NCBI RefSeq assembly: GCF_002776525.5
Contig: NC_045447.1
Coordinates: 23,376,172 to 23,440,171, forward strand
Reading direction: 5' to 3'
DNA from: Piliocolobus tephrosceles
Taxonomy: Eukaryota > Chordata > Mammalia > Primates > Cercopithecidae
Length of the DNA stretch: 64,000 nucleotides
Part shown: positions 34,455 to 44,464 of the stretch, in pieces
How positions within the stretch are numbered: position 1 is the stretch's first letter
Layout: every line of letters starts with the position of its first letter
The notes under the pieces: generated by a model
The model's input: the letters and a program-made list of their open reading frames with translations, nothing else
What the model was told of the DNA's origin: nothing
Databases searched by the model: none
Position numbers and translations under genes: made by a program

Positions 34455-34630
34455 GAGTGCTTTCACAGGCCAAACACTGTGCCAGGCACATTGTGCTGTC
34501 CATAGGAAACATTCCAGGTATTTGTTACCAGCCCCATTTATATATTTGGAAACTGAGACTCCGTTAGAGAAGGTAATTCTCTCAAGTTATAGTTAAAAAG
34601 TGCCAGATCCAGGATATAAATCCATTTTGC
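34455..34630 (-). repeat. MIR SINE
   Basis: 'ggccaaacactgtgccaggc', 'agccccatttatatatttgg', 'aaactgagactccgttagag', then 'agtgccagatccaggatata' in complement MIR order. Confidence 0.75.
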
Positions 34631-34689
34631 TTGACTAAAAAATGACTTTTTTAGACAAAAATTTCACCTATGGAGTTGGACTAATGTAG

Positions 34690-34870
34690 TATCTCTCAAA
34701 GTGTGATTCCAAGTAGCATAGACCTTATGTAAAAATGTTTTACAAGTATGAATCACCAGAATCACTACTTCAGACTTATTGAATCATAAATTCTAGAGTT
34801 GGCCACAAAATATGTATTTTTACTCAGGTTCAGGTAATTCCGATGTATGTTCATGTTTTAGAACAACTGG
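34690..34870 (+). mobile_element. MER5A-like hAT MITE
   Basis: 'gtatctctcaaagtgtgatt' at one end, 'gaatcaccagaatcactact' and 'gacttattgaatcataaatt' in the middle, and 'ggtaattccgatgtatgttc' then 'gttttagaacaactg' at the other. This is the order of MER5A, a short hAT-Charlie element. Confidence 0.65.
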
Positions 34871-35029
34871 AAAAGTGAGATTTAATTAATCATATAGGAG
34901 TCAGTTATCCAGGAAGACTACAGCTGGGATTATGGAAGATCAAAAGAAATATAACATATGTTTTCCACAAAAAGTAATTGCAGAATATTTGGGGAAATAT
35001 GCATTACTGAAATACTGGCAACTTGGCTG

Positions 35030-35225
35030 AATTGAAAGAATGCTAGATAAGTGATGCTGAAACTTGTTTTTCAGCCCCAGATCTGATGCTAATGTGCAGG
35101 TTGGCTTTGAATAAATTATTTAACTTCTATATGTTTTCTTTAATCATCAATTATAATGATAATGGTAATGGTGATAAGAGTTAGTACATTTGCATGGCCC
35201 TGTAGAGTTTACGATGCATTTTCAT
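35030..35225 (+). repeat. MIR SINE, diverged
   Basis: 'agccccagatctgatgctaa', 'ttgaataaattatttaactt', then repeated 'aatgataatgg' and 'gtagagtttacgatgcattt' fit the plus MIR order, with a small expansion of the AATGATAATGG part. Confidence 0.55.
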
Positions 35226-35369
35226 TATTTTAGAGGTAAGCGGGATAGTGATCAGCCAAAATTGAAGGTGCTTGCTTAGAAAATCTCTGATATATTTTCT
35301 AGATTGACACTATGGAAGACTTTCCATATAGGTAAGGTTAAAATATTCAAAATTATAGATGACCATGTC

Positions 35370-35610
35370 TATGGGTCTCATGCATAATTGCATTTCAAAG
35401 TCACCTGGGAGCTTAACAGAAAGTCAAAAAATAAAAAAATTAAAAATCCAGGCCTCTCTCTTCAGAGTGGAAGCTCGTGCCATATCATCTGAAGGGTGTG
35501 TGTGTGAACCTAGGTAAGTCATATTACAATCACCATATTAGAATTACACACATGTTCATATATTCTTCTGGTGATTCTAATATGTTTCTAAAGCTGAGAA
35601 CTATCACTCT
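35370..35610 (+). mobile_element. MER5-like hAT MITE, diverged
   Basis: 'tttcaaagtcacctgggagc', 'ttaacagaaagtc' and 'ttctggtgattctaatatgt' with 'aaagctgagaactatcactc' at the end fit the MER5 group, with an internal insertion of A-rich and TG-rich sequence. Confidence 0.5.
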
Positions 35611-35689
35611 AAATGTGAAGTGAGTTCAAATAAAGGAGAGATAACAGTGGCTAACAGCAGTTCCCTGAAGAGGTAGGGTGACATCCTAG

Positions 35690-36060
35690 CCAATCATCTT
35701 CAGTGACTCTCTGCCATCCATGATGAAATTCTAGTTTGCTTAGCCTGGAATTCAGAACTTTTTATGTTCTGTTTCTTGAGAACATTTCCTGCTTTCTGTT
35801 CAATTAATCACTCTCGTAAACCCTAGCTTTAGCCAAATTTGACCCCATGCTTTCCTCCAGTTACACCCAGAGCTCTACATCTTTTGTAGTTTTTTTAGTG
35901 TTGTTTCCTATGTCTGATTTTGTCTGTTAAAAATATACCTTTCTTCCACAGCAAGATTCAAGTGTTAGATCCTTCATGAAATCTTCCCTGATGGTATCTT
36001 CTAATGAGCATCTCTCCTTCCTCTGATGTCCTATTACATTTTGGATATTTTATTGACTAG
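35690..36060 (+). mobile_element. L2 LINE 3' fragment
   Basis: 'tttgcttagcctggaattca', 'catgctttcctccagttaca' and 'tccttcatgaaatcttccct' then 'tgatgtcctattacattttg' stand in the order of the L2 3' region. Confidence 0.7.
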
Positions 36061-36079
36061 GATGTTATTGACTGCCTTT

Positions 36080-36260
36080 AGAATTCCTTGCCTCAAATTG
36101 CTGCAGTAATAAAGACAATGTATTATCTCGCAAGTCTGGAGGTGAAATGACTGCAAGGCCAATTAATTTAACAGCTCAACAATATCATAAAATACTCACA
36201 TTCTTTCCACCTTTCCCATCTTCTAACCTAGCTTTAGTTCCATTGGTAAATCTAAAAGAA
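36080..36260 (-). mobile_element. Possible MaLR/MLT1 LTR fragment
   Basis: 'attgctgcagtaataaagac', 'attatctcgcaagtctggag' resembles the complement of an MLT1 LTR end; later 'tattatattt'-type matches are weak. Uncertain. Confidence 0.35.
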
Positions 36261-36679
36261 CCACCCAGTTACAAGTGTCTCGTACTGATATAAAAATGTC
36301 CTGTGGGTGATGGAAGCCTTTGTTGGTTTATTTTGAAGAACATGAAAACCTTTCCAAGAATCTGCCTATCAGACCTCCCCACATGTTTCATTGACGAAAA
36401 TTATGTTACATGCTCATTCCTAAACCATTGATTGGCAGGGAGAATGCCATTTCCATGACTGGGTTCATTGAAATACATGTTTAATGGGATGATTTTCTAA
36501 ACAAATGAGAGTGCTCTTAGCAAGAAGTGGTGGTAATTGGTGAACAGTTGGCTAAGCTGCTAACTCCTTTTTTCAAGCAAGTATACTCTTTCAATTTATA
36601 TGATAGTTGTCTATTCCTGTGTTTTGTTTGTTTTGTTTTTTATTAAGCTCAAGTCTCCTTGAAGACAGATTTTTGCTTT

Positions 36680-36890
36680 ATGATTAAAGGCATCAGCTTT
36701 GCAGCCAGGACACACCTGCATTGAAATTAAAGTGACAAACTCATCCCAGTTTTCCCAGGGCTTTCCCAATGTTAACACACAAATTCCCACGTCCATAGAA
36801 ACTTCTTAGTCCTGGGAAAAGCAGTATATTTGGTCACCCCAGTTGAAATCTCATCTCTGCCATATACTGACCACGTAAGTTGGGATTCCA
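36680..36890 (+). repeat. MIR SINE split by a small DNA transposon
   Basis: Left part 'attaaaggcatcagctttgc', 'agccaggacacacctgcatt' is the start of a MIR; right part 'tctcatctctgccatatact' 'gaccacgtaagttggg' continues it after a 115-base insertion. Confidence 0.6.
36721..36849. mobile_element. Short DNA-transposon-like insertion with 7-bp target duplication
   Basis: The inserted segment 36728-36842 is flanked by 'ttgaaat' on both sides (36721-36727 and 36843-36849). The ends read 'taaagtgac' and 'ggtcaccccag', weak inverted repeats of a 'GGGTGACC' terminus seen in some hAT MITEs, and the interior is rich in 'cccag' and 'ctggg' strings. The MIR reads on across it, which supports a real insertion. 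Family not named. Confidence 0.55.
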
Positions 36891-36989
36891 GTCATTACAT
36901 TCCCCAGCGTTTCATTCAAGACCTGCTTCTTGAATGTCCACAATGTGTCAGGCACTGTTTTTGAGAAAGCTCTCCTTGTTTTTCTGATC

Positions 36990-37345
36990 ACTCTAGCACT
37001 AGCTGTTTGATTTCCCGCAGTCGTGCTAAAGCTGCCCCTGGACTGCCTTGTGCGTGACCCCCTCTCTGCACCCCATCACTCAGAGATGATGTCAGAGGAA
37101 GCCTGGCCGCCTGACGAATGGGGCTTGGGAAATCCCCAGGAGTTTTCAGACACTGTTTCTGGCCTGAAAAACAAAACACTCATGAAACAGCCGAGGGTCC
37201 CAATCTGCTCAGGGAACATGCTGTCCTCTCCTGTTTGCAGGGCCATTTTCTTGGACAAGCAGCAGCTCTGTTTGTTGGACTTTTGGCCCCATGCAGTCAC
37301 TGTGAGGCAAGGCACATCTCACACAAATGGGCCAGTGAAATGAGG
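36990..37345. other. GC-richer repeat-free block, function unknown
   Basis: Noticeably richer in GC than its AT-rich surroundings and free of recognised repeats. Several overlapping frames on both strands cover it (plus 37023-37343 with 106 codons; minus 37076-37315; plus 37118-37348), none with a motif. Splice-like strings can be found but no consistent exon model. It could be a conserved regulatory element or an unrecognised repeat. Confidence 0.35.
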
Positions 37346-37649
37346 TAATTGTGGCTTTCGATGAATGCTATTTCTGTCTCTTGGGCTATGCTGGCTGGGA
37401 TGTGAAGAACAAGAGTTAGTGTATCTGACACGTTATGGCTTTCTCCACAAAGTGGAAATAGATAATGCAGGAATGGGAAAGTCCCTCTCTGTTTTCTCCT
37501 CCTAATGATGAGTGAATAGTCCATGCACATGCTATTTTCAGGCAAGACCTGCACCATATTGGAAAGTCTTTACAATTGCCAGAACATTTCCATTTGGGCA
37601 CAAAAAATGACCTTTCAACATGATTTAATAAAACTATGTGGAACATAAT

Positions 37650-37825
37650 CTATGTGTCGAGCGTGTTATACATGTCATCTATTTTCCTCTTCACAAGGAC
37701 CCTCAGAGATAATTAGTTTTCCTACTGTAGACAGTAGTAAATATGACTCAAAGTGATGAAACTCCAGGACACAGAACTAACATGTATGTGCAAGGCCAGG
37801 GTGGGTACCAAAATATCTTCTCTCC
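37650..37825 (-). repeat. MIR SINE, diverged
   Basis: 'tgtgtcgagcgtgttataca', 'tgtcatctattttcctcttc', 'acaaggaccctcagagataa' and 'gaaactccaggacacagaac' in complement MIR order. Confidence 0.55.
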
Positions 37826-38365
37826 ATAAGCTAAAGCCATTTACTGTACCAGTGCTAATTTTAGTCATTTAAATTAGATTATTTTCCCCTGAAGTATATT
37901 TTATTCTTTCATATTACTTCAAAATGGGAACTATAACATGATTTCTTTTTAACCCAGTTATCACTCTTCACAGTGACATTCTGGACCAGAATATAGTGAC
38001 AATTTAGCTGAATTTAACAAACATTCAGTTTTCTCACACTGACTGTTTCTGTTTGTTTGAATTCCATGTTATGTTTTGTTTTTGTTCTTTTGTGTCCTCT
38101 CTCATTTAATTATCCATCACCCACTGACATGGTCCACAGGCCTATCTCTTGGATTCCCTCATCACTATGACTTATTAAATTTATAGTTTTTAATGTGTCA
38201 ACTGGATAACCAGATATCATTAAGTTATTGTATAAAAAAAGAGTAAACGAGCTCTACTCTGGAACTTAAGGGGCTATTTCATGACTAAAATTCAAAACTT
38301 GGTTTAGTAGGCATGTTTAGTTATCCATAGGAAGAAGCCTTGAATTAAAACTATTTAGTAAATAG
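37826..38365. other. Unclassified spacer
   Basis: No gene or named repeat recognised. Confidence 0.5.
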
Positions 38366-38366
38366 C

Positions 38367-38610
38367 AGGCTTTTTGGAATTAGAGTTCTAGTGTTAGTCC
38401 GTCATATTCTAATTCATAGACTTTGGCATCCATTTAACCTTTCCAAGTCTCAGTTTTTCTACCAGAAAAATTGGAAACATGCATAATATTCACACTGTCT
38501 TTGCAAATATTAGGCACATCATGTATGAGAAAAACTCTTTGCAAAGTGCCTGGTGCCTAGCAAACTTCATAAATGTGAGCTATGCATTATTATTGGGGGT
38601 TATTCTATAT
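38367..38610 (+). repeat. MIR SINE, near full length
   Basis: 'ggaattagagttctagtgtt', 'cctttccaagtctcagtttt', 'caaagtgcctggtgcctagc' and 'aaatgtgagctatgcattat' follow the full MIR order to its 3' end. Confidence 0.7.
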
Positions 38611-39117
38611 CCTCTCATTTCACCACCTATTCCTAGGTCACAGGCTGTGCTGGAAATAGTAATCTCCGAATAAGTGAGATATCTTTATGTTTATAAATGT
38701 GACAGGTTCACAGTGCCATTTCCATGAAGACTGCTCAAGCATGTTTTTGTCTAGAAAGTGGTAGATAGACTGTAACTGTGCCATTAATTACTTACTGGGT
38801 AATCAAATGATCTGGGCTCGAGTTTTAAATTTCAAATGTGCCTGGGATTCAATCTCCAGTTCCTCGTCATTGTTGTTTATTTTCCCCCTCACTTCTCTGT
38901 TCTCTTCTATGCCTCAACTTTATTGGGCTTTTAATGCTGAAAAAAAATCATTTTAATTTCCTGACTCTAACCATTCCTTAAGTGTCTCATCTTTCACCAA
39001 AAGCAGCTAATCAAGGTACTTTGATAGATAACACATTTCCCACTCTGGGAGGAATTTTCATGCTAGTTGTTGGGTTAGTCTATATAATTCTTCCCTCTAT
39101 GATTAAAGTAGAAACAT

Positions 39118-39457
39118 GGGCTGGGTATGGTGGCTTACACCTGTAATCCCAGCACTTTGGGAGGCCAAGAAGAGAACACTGTTTGAAGCCAGGAGTTTGA
39201 GGCTGCAGTGAGATATTGTCACACCACTACACTCCTCCATGGGCAACAAAGCAAGACTGCATCCCTAAAAAAAGAAAAAGAAATAGCCCTGTGTGGTGGT
39301 GCACATCTGCAGTCCTAGCTTCTCAGGAGGCTGAGACAGGATGATCACTAGTGCCCAGGAGTTTGAGGTTGTGGTGAGCTATGATCAAGCTACTGCAGTC
39401 TGGTCTGGGTAACCGAATGAGACTCTCTCAAAAAAAAAAAAAAAAAAAAAAAAAAAG
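39118..39457 (+). mobile_element. Alu SINE with right-arm sequence in its left arm
   Basis: It starts as a normal left arm ('tgggctgggtatggtggctt', 'cccagcactttgggaggcca'). Where the left arm should read on to 'gaccagcctgggcaacat' it instead has 'gaggctgcagtgagatattg' and 'cacaccactacactcc', the insert normally found only in the right arm. The right arm also carries this block ('gaggttgtggtgagctatga'). The left arm is therefore about 30 bases too long. A long A run ends it (39430-39457). AluJ-like otherwise. Confidence 0.85.
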
Positions 39458-40395
39458 CAGACGTGTAGATACTCAACAGTATCCTTATCAACTAGGAGGC
39501 AACTACTTGTCTGAGCCACATTTAGAGGCAGGTAGGGAAGTTAATGACAGCTTCACTAAACATATGTTTATTTAAGCTGAACCTTGAAGGATGAAATAAT
39601 CAGGTTCTCAGTCCAAGGACACCCCATTCCTTGGTGCTATTTCAGGTCACAATAAGGTAGACCCAATTAGGTGAGCTACCAGCATGCTCAGAGAGACTAT
39701 TTACCACCAGTAAAGACCATTAGGGTTAACAGAAGTTGCAAAATCCAGGGAAGGGCTCATGAAGGGTGAGGATGGAAAGTGTTCTTGGACGTTTGCTCTG
39801 GGTTGAAAATGCTATTGTGTGTTCATTAAAATAGCAACAAAATAAAAGACCCTTCAGGAAATCCCGGTAACTAAGATAATCAGTATCAAGAAAGCAGAGC
39901 CCTAGACCCTGAGCAGACATTCTGTCATGTGAAGCCTCATTTAGAAATATTGACAAATTGATCTATACTATTTTTTAATGCTTAAAACACTCATGGTTGT
40001 GCTTATGTAATTGGAAGAAGGAGGCAGGAAATGGAAGGGAGGCCGTTTTATTCTTTCAGAAAGTGCTTCTGCATGAGTGAAACAAGGACAAACCTATGAG
40101 AGAGACAGCCCTAAGAATATTGCTAATAGAAGCACTGAATGGAGGCAAGCAGGTTTTATACCTGGAAGGAATATCAAAGAAAGCTCAAGAAGTACAGCAG
40201 CTAAGGACTGCCATGCTACTACAGGTCTGGCATTGAATTGACATCAGCGTCTAGATTCTCTCTTAGCCACTCAGTCTACAAATGCCTGGATGATCTTTAG
40301 CTCCCCCTTATTCCTCATCACACCCGCTCAAGCAATCAGCTACTTCTAGAAACTCTCTCTTCTATGTTTCTATACTGTTTAATTCACTCTGTCCT
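39458..40395. other. Unclassified sequence, no gene
   Basis: Short L2- or old-repeat-like phrase near 39570 ('aagctgaaccttgaaggatg'); the rest is not recognised. Confidence 0.45.
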
Positions 40396-40749
40396 TGATA
40401 TGGTTTGGCTGTGTCCCCACTCAGATCTCACCTTGAATTGTAGCTCCATAATTCCCATGTGTTATGGGAGGAACCCAGTGGGAGATAATTGAATCATGAG
40501 AGCGGGTCTTTCTTGTGCTGTTCTCGTGATAGTGGTAAGTCTCATGAGATCTGATGGTTTTATAAAGGGGAGTTTCTCTGCACAAATTCATTCTTGTATG
40601 TCACCATGTAAGACATGCGTTTTGCCTTCTGCCATGATTATGAGGCGTCCCTAGCCACGTAGAACTGTGAGTCCATAAACTTCTTTTTCTTTGTAAATTA
40701 CTCAGTCTCTGGTATGTCCTTATCAGAAGCATGAGAACAAAGTAATACA
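40396..40749 (+). mobile_element. THE1 (MaLR) solo LTR
   Basis: Starts 'tgatatggtttggctgtgtc', contains 'gggagataattgaatcatga', 'ttctcgtgatagtgg', 'ctcatgagatctgatggttt' and ends 'gcatgagaacaaagtaatac'. Good similarity to THE1 along the full length, no internal region. I could not find an exact 5-bp target duplication. Confidence 0.9.
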
Positions 40750-40784
40750 CCCCTTGATGCTACTTTCATGGTGCAAATTCTATC

Positions 40785-40863
40785 TAGTTTTGTTTTTTTT
40801 GTTTGTTGGTTGGTCGTTTTTTTGTTTGTTTGTTTTTTGGTGTTATTTTGTTTTGTTTTTTTG
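40785..40863. repeat. T/G-rich low-complexity tract
   Basis: About 80 bases made of GTTT, GTTTT and T runs with only two or three other bases. Confidence 0.85.
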
Positions 40864-40869
40864 CCGTAG

Positions 40870-41045
40870 TGTCCCATCTCATTCTTCAAACATCAACTTG
40901 CAAATAAGTCACATGGGGATTTGATTAAATTGCAGATTCTCCTTTAGTAGGTCTGGGGTGTAGCCTGGAATTCTGCATGTCTAAAAACTCCCAAGCAATG
41001 TCTATGTTGCTGCTGGTGAGAGGACTATGCTTTAAAGAATGGAGC
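40870..41045 (-). mobile_element. MER5A-like hAT MITE
   Basis: 'aagtcacatggggatttgat', 'tgcagattctcctttagtag', 'gtctggggtgtagcctggaa', 'ttctgcatgtctaaaaactc' and 'atgttgctgctggtgagagg' follow MER5A order. Confidence 0.75.
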
Positions 41046-41049
41046 ATTA

Positions 41050-41504
41050 GGGGCAAAGCCAGATCTTGAACCTCCTACATCCATGTTTCTTGTACCACTC
41101 CCAGCAGTCTTCTGAAGGATTAGGGGAACAGACTTTCTCTATGGACCCAAGACTGAAATGAAGACCACGGGGTGGAAGGAATGTAAAACATTGATATCTG
41201 GAAAACAATTCCGACATCAAGAACTGATGGACAATAGTATGGACTGTCTTGTGAGATAATGACTACCCTGTCATTGTAAATATTCAAGCAAGGATCAAAC
41301 AATGTTTTTTCCTAATATTTTACTATAAACATTTCAACCATAAAGGATACTTGTAAAAACTGTACAGTGAAAACACATATGTTTACCTCCTATACTCTAT
41401 ATTAACATCTTATTATATTTGATTTATCCCGTATCTATCCATTTATTAATTCTTGTATTTACCAAACAATGCAGTGTTGTTTTTCTAGTCCTTTTACATG
41501 GGCC
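41050..41504. other. Unclassified, possibly old L1
   Basis: 41310-41470 faintly resembles an antisense L1M 3' region; not enough for a call. Nothing else seen. Confidence 0.35.
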
Positions 41505-41694
41505 CCTCCATCCCAAAGCCAGCAATGATGTGTTGAATCATTCTCATGCCTGGAATCTATCTAACTCTCCTACATTCACATGAAAAAAGTTCTCTGCTTT
41601 TAAGAGTTCATGTGATTGAGACCCAACCAAATAAACCAGGACAATCTCCCTACCTTAAAATCTGAACCATATCTGCCAAATCTTCTTCACCAGG
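41505..41694 (-). mobile_element. MLT1 (MaLR) LTR, antisense, part 1
   Basis: 'ctcatgcctggaatctatct', 'aactctcctacattcac', 'accaggacaatctccctacc' and 'ttaaaatctgaaccatatct' are complement wording of an MLT1 LTR. It resumes at 42072 beyond the MST-type LTR. Confidence 0.7.
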
Positions 41695-42071
41695 TGCATT
41701 AGTCTGTTTTCACACTGCTCTAAAGATACTGCCTGAGACTGGGCAATTATAAAGGAAAGAGGATTAATTGACTCACAGTTCCACATGGCTGGGGAGGCCT
41801 CGGGAAACTTACAATCATGGTGGAAGGTGAAGGGGTAGAAATGACTTTTATCACATGGAGGCAGGAGAGAGAAGAGTGCCAGATCAGGGGAAATTGCCAT
41901 ATAAAACCATGAGATCTCATGAGAACTTACTCACTATCATGAGACTAGCATAGGGAAAACCACTGCCATGATCTAATCACCCTGACCTCGTCCCTCCCTC
42001 AACATATGGGAATTATGGGGATTACAATTTGAGATGAGATTTGGGTGAGGACACAGAATCAAATCATATCA
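41695..42071 (-). mobile_element. MST/THE1-type MaLR LTR inserted in MLT1
   Basis: 'tgcattagtctgttttcaca', 'tgcctgagactgggcaatta', 'gaggcctcgggaaacttaca', 'ccatgagatctcatgagaac' and the end 'gacacagaatcaaatcatat' form the exact complement order of an MSTA-like LTR. Solo. Confidence 0.9.
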
Positions 42072-42131
42072 CTGTGTAACATATAGGTTTCAAGGATTAG
42101 AGGATTGGTATCTTTATTCTGTCTACCATAG
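42072..42131 (-). mobile_element. MLT1 (MaLR) LTR, antisense, part 2
   Basis: 'ctgtgtaacatataggtttc', 'aaggattagaggattggtat' and 'attctgtctaccata' are the remaining 5' end of the MLT1 LTR in complement. Confidence 0.75.
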
Positions 42132-42309
42132 CCCTATTGCCTGACTAGGGCCCAACCTTCTGGTAGATGAGAAGGTTTAGAATTTTGATTTTCATCTTCC
42201 AAGCGCTATGTCAGTTTTCCTTCTCTAATACATTTTGTCAACTCTGATTAAATGTGTCTGATATTTTATGTAATTATATCAAGAACAACTTCATATGAGT
42301 ATTTTAGTT

Positions 42310-42425
42310 TAACTTGGTAATTATAAGAGTGCTACCTCACAGGATTGCAATAACAATTCAATAAGTTAATTGAGACAAGGAAAAGCAGGGGGAATAGCAC
42401 CTGCTACAAAATAACTTATTATTCA
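42310..42425 (+). repeat. MIR SINE fragment
   Basis: 'gagtgctacctcacaggatt', 'gcaataacaattcaataagt' and 'atagcacctgctacaaaata' fit the MIR 3' half. Confidence 0.5.
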
Positions 42426-42429
42426 CAAA

Positions 42430-43075
42430 TTCATGAAGCTAAGTAGAATTAAGATCAAAATCTCCTTTACCTGAGAGTGCAAACTTTCCTTTACCAGGCT
42501 GTCTTTAAGGTCATAGCTGTTAGAGTGAAGATTTAGCATAATTGAATTTCAGAATCAGCATGGAAACAGGTGCATGGTAGTAGTAAAGATGTTTTTGCTA
42601 AATATATAACTGACTGAAGCAATAAATGAATGAACAAAAAAACTTTTGCAGATGAGTTACACTGTCACAAAGAAGCCAGAGTCAGACACAGGTTGACACA
42701 AAAGGTGGTCAAAGTCAGGCGTTAGGATATTAGTTGGAACTACTAGGGAAGAGTGTCTCCAGGAAGATGAGGTTCTTAGTGCAAGCAGAGTTTGAACAAA
42801 CCTCCACTGCTACCTTCTAAACCCTTTTCCATTGCCAGGCACAGAATGTTCCCATGCAGGGGCACTACTCATGTTTCAGCATTCTTAGGGATTACATCTG
42901 TTGTCAGGTGGCTAGCCTTGGATTATACTTGTTGTTATATGCTATGGAGAGAATGCCAGGACAAGTTATGGTTTTCACCTAGAATAACAGCATGACAGAA
43001 GAAAATCTGATTTCCTCCCAGGAATACAAATAGCTTCCCAAAGGTAATTTGCATCTCTCCCTTAATAAGGAGATG
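42430..43075. other. Unclassified spacer
   Basis: Nothing recognised. The plus frame 42792-42995 has no motif. Confidence 0.5.
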
Positions 43076-43079
43076 TTAT

Positions 43080-43290
43080 TAACATATATTATGCTTTCCA
43101 TTGATTATTATATTTAAGTGTCATAACCTTTCTGTGAGGCAGGTATTATTAGTCCTATTTACAAATTTAAAAACTGAGACTCAAACAGTTTACATGACTT
43201 GGCATCACAGAATAGACAAGTAGCTGAACTGGTACTGAAAAGCAGGTTTATCTGACCTCAAATGCCTGTTCTATACCTTCTATCAAAATA
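43080..43290 (-). repeat. MIR SINE
   Basis: 'tttctgtgaggcaggtatta', 'ttagtcctatttacaaattt', 'aaaaactgagactcaaacag', 'tagctgaactggtactgaaa' in complement MIR order. Confidence 0.75.
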
Positions 43291-43544
43291 CCACAAACAG
43301 TAATCATTATTGGAATTTGGCTAGTGTTTTAGAACAACACTATATTCTGCCAATTACTTTTGCAATTCTTATGTGAACTTATTTCACTTTCTGAACAATT
43401 AATACCTTGATGGCTGGTTCATCTAATTAGCTCACTGTCTTCTCTTCATTACTTTAGTTAAAAATTGTATTTTCTTTTTCTGAAATCTGAAAGTACATCT
43501 AAACTTGCATGGTGTATTAGCTCTGCATTTCAAGTTATAAAATA

Positions 43545-43735
43545 GGAGTTTTAGTTCAACTCACCATTTACCTGTATAACCTTGGGTGAATAGTTTCAAT
43601 GCTCTGAGTATCAGTCTGATCACCCAATAGATGAGGGTGATTATCCCTGCTCAGCCTAGTTCAAGGGACTTTGTAGGAATTATTGAATTAGATAATGGGT
43701 GTGAAAGAACTTTGTGAACTATAAAGCTCAGTGGT
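43545..43735 (+). repeat. MIR SINE
   Basis: 'ttagttcaactcaccattta', 'cctgtataaccttgggtgaa', 'gatgagggtgattatccctg' and 'gaactttgtgaactataaag' in plus MIR order. Confidence 0.7.
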
Positions 43736-43785
43736 GATGTATTAGGTTGGTAGGTTATTCTTGTGATTTTATCATTCAGCGTAGT

Positions 43786-43824
43786 TTGTGTGTGTGTGTG
43801 TGGGTGGGTGGGTGTGTGTGTGTT
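43786..43824 (+). repeat. (TG)n microsatellite with GGTG interruption
   Basis: TG units broken by three TGGG-type units in the middle, which will slow length change compared with a pure array. Confidence 0.95.
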
Positions 43825-43964
43825 TTATTAGTCTTCTATCTATTTATATGAATTAGGTAGGACAATTTTGCTTATTCAGGATTTGTAGATTTCTTTCTTT
43901 GTTTTTTCTTTCATCTGCTTTCTTCTCTCCCATTTTTCTCCTCCTCTACTTTCTTCCATCCTTC

Positions 43965-44130
43965 TACTTATTCAAAAAATACATTTTAGGTTTTATCATG
44001 AACTTGGCTCTCTGTCACAGCATAAGGTCAAATAAGAAATAGTCCCAGCCATGAGGAAGCCAACAGATGATCACAAGGAGTAGACGGAGACATGATTAAG
44101 AGAGGGAATAGTGGATTAAATAAAGTCCGT
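43965..44130 (-). mobile_element. L2 LINE 3' end
   Basis: 'attcaaaaaatacattttag', 'gaaatagtcccagccatgag', 'gaagccaacagatgatcaca' is the complement of the L2 3' end ('... catggagcttacattctag'). Confidence 0.5.
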
Positions 44131-44284
44131 GGTAAGGAGATTGCACAGAGAAGCTGAAACTCATACTTTCATATCTCTAAGACAATATCATTCCTACCAT
44201 TTTATAAGCTTCTTCTGGGAAAAATACCAATTATAGGTCTGTGTTTCCAAGGGCAGAATCTGGCTTAAAGAAGAAGGAAGCCAA

Positions 44285-44460
44285 TGAGTGTTCACTGAAT
44301 ATCTGTACATGCAGAATGTCATGCTACATTATTTTGTCCTCCCTACTATCCTCATTTCGTAGATTAGAACAAAAATCCAGAAACATGAAATACTTTGTGC
44401 AGTCATAGAACTAGACAATGATGGAACTGTTTCCATGCCAGGCCAGGTGCACTTCAAATA
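44285..44460 (-). repeat. MIR SINE
   Basis: 'gtgttcactgaatatctgta', 'tatcctcatttcgtagatta' and 'agtcatagaactagacaatg' in complement MIR order, with 'gaactgtttccatgccaggc' at the end. Confidence 0.6.
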
Positions 44461-44464
44461 TGTC

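Noticed and set aside
40396..40749. Target-site duplication for the THE1 LTR
   Set aside because: The five bases on each side do not match; the duplication is lost or the ends are misjudged by a few bases.
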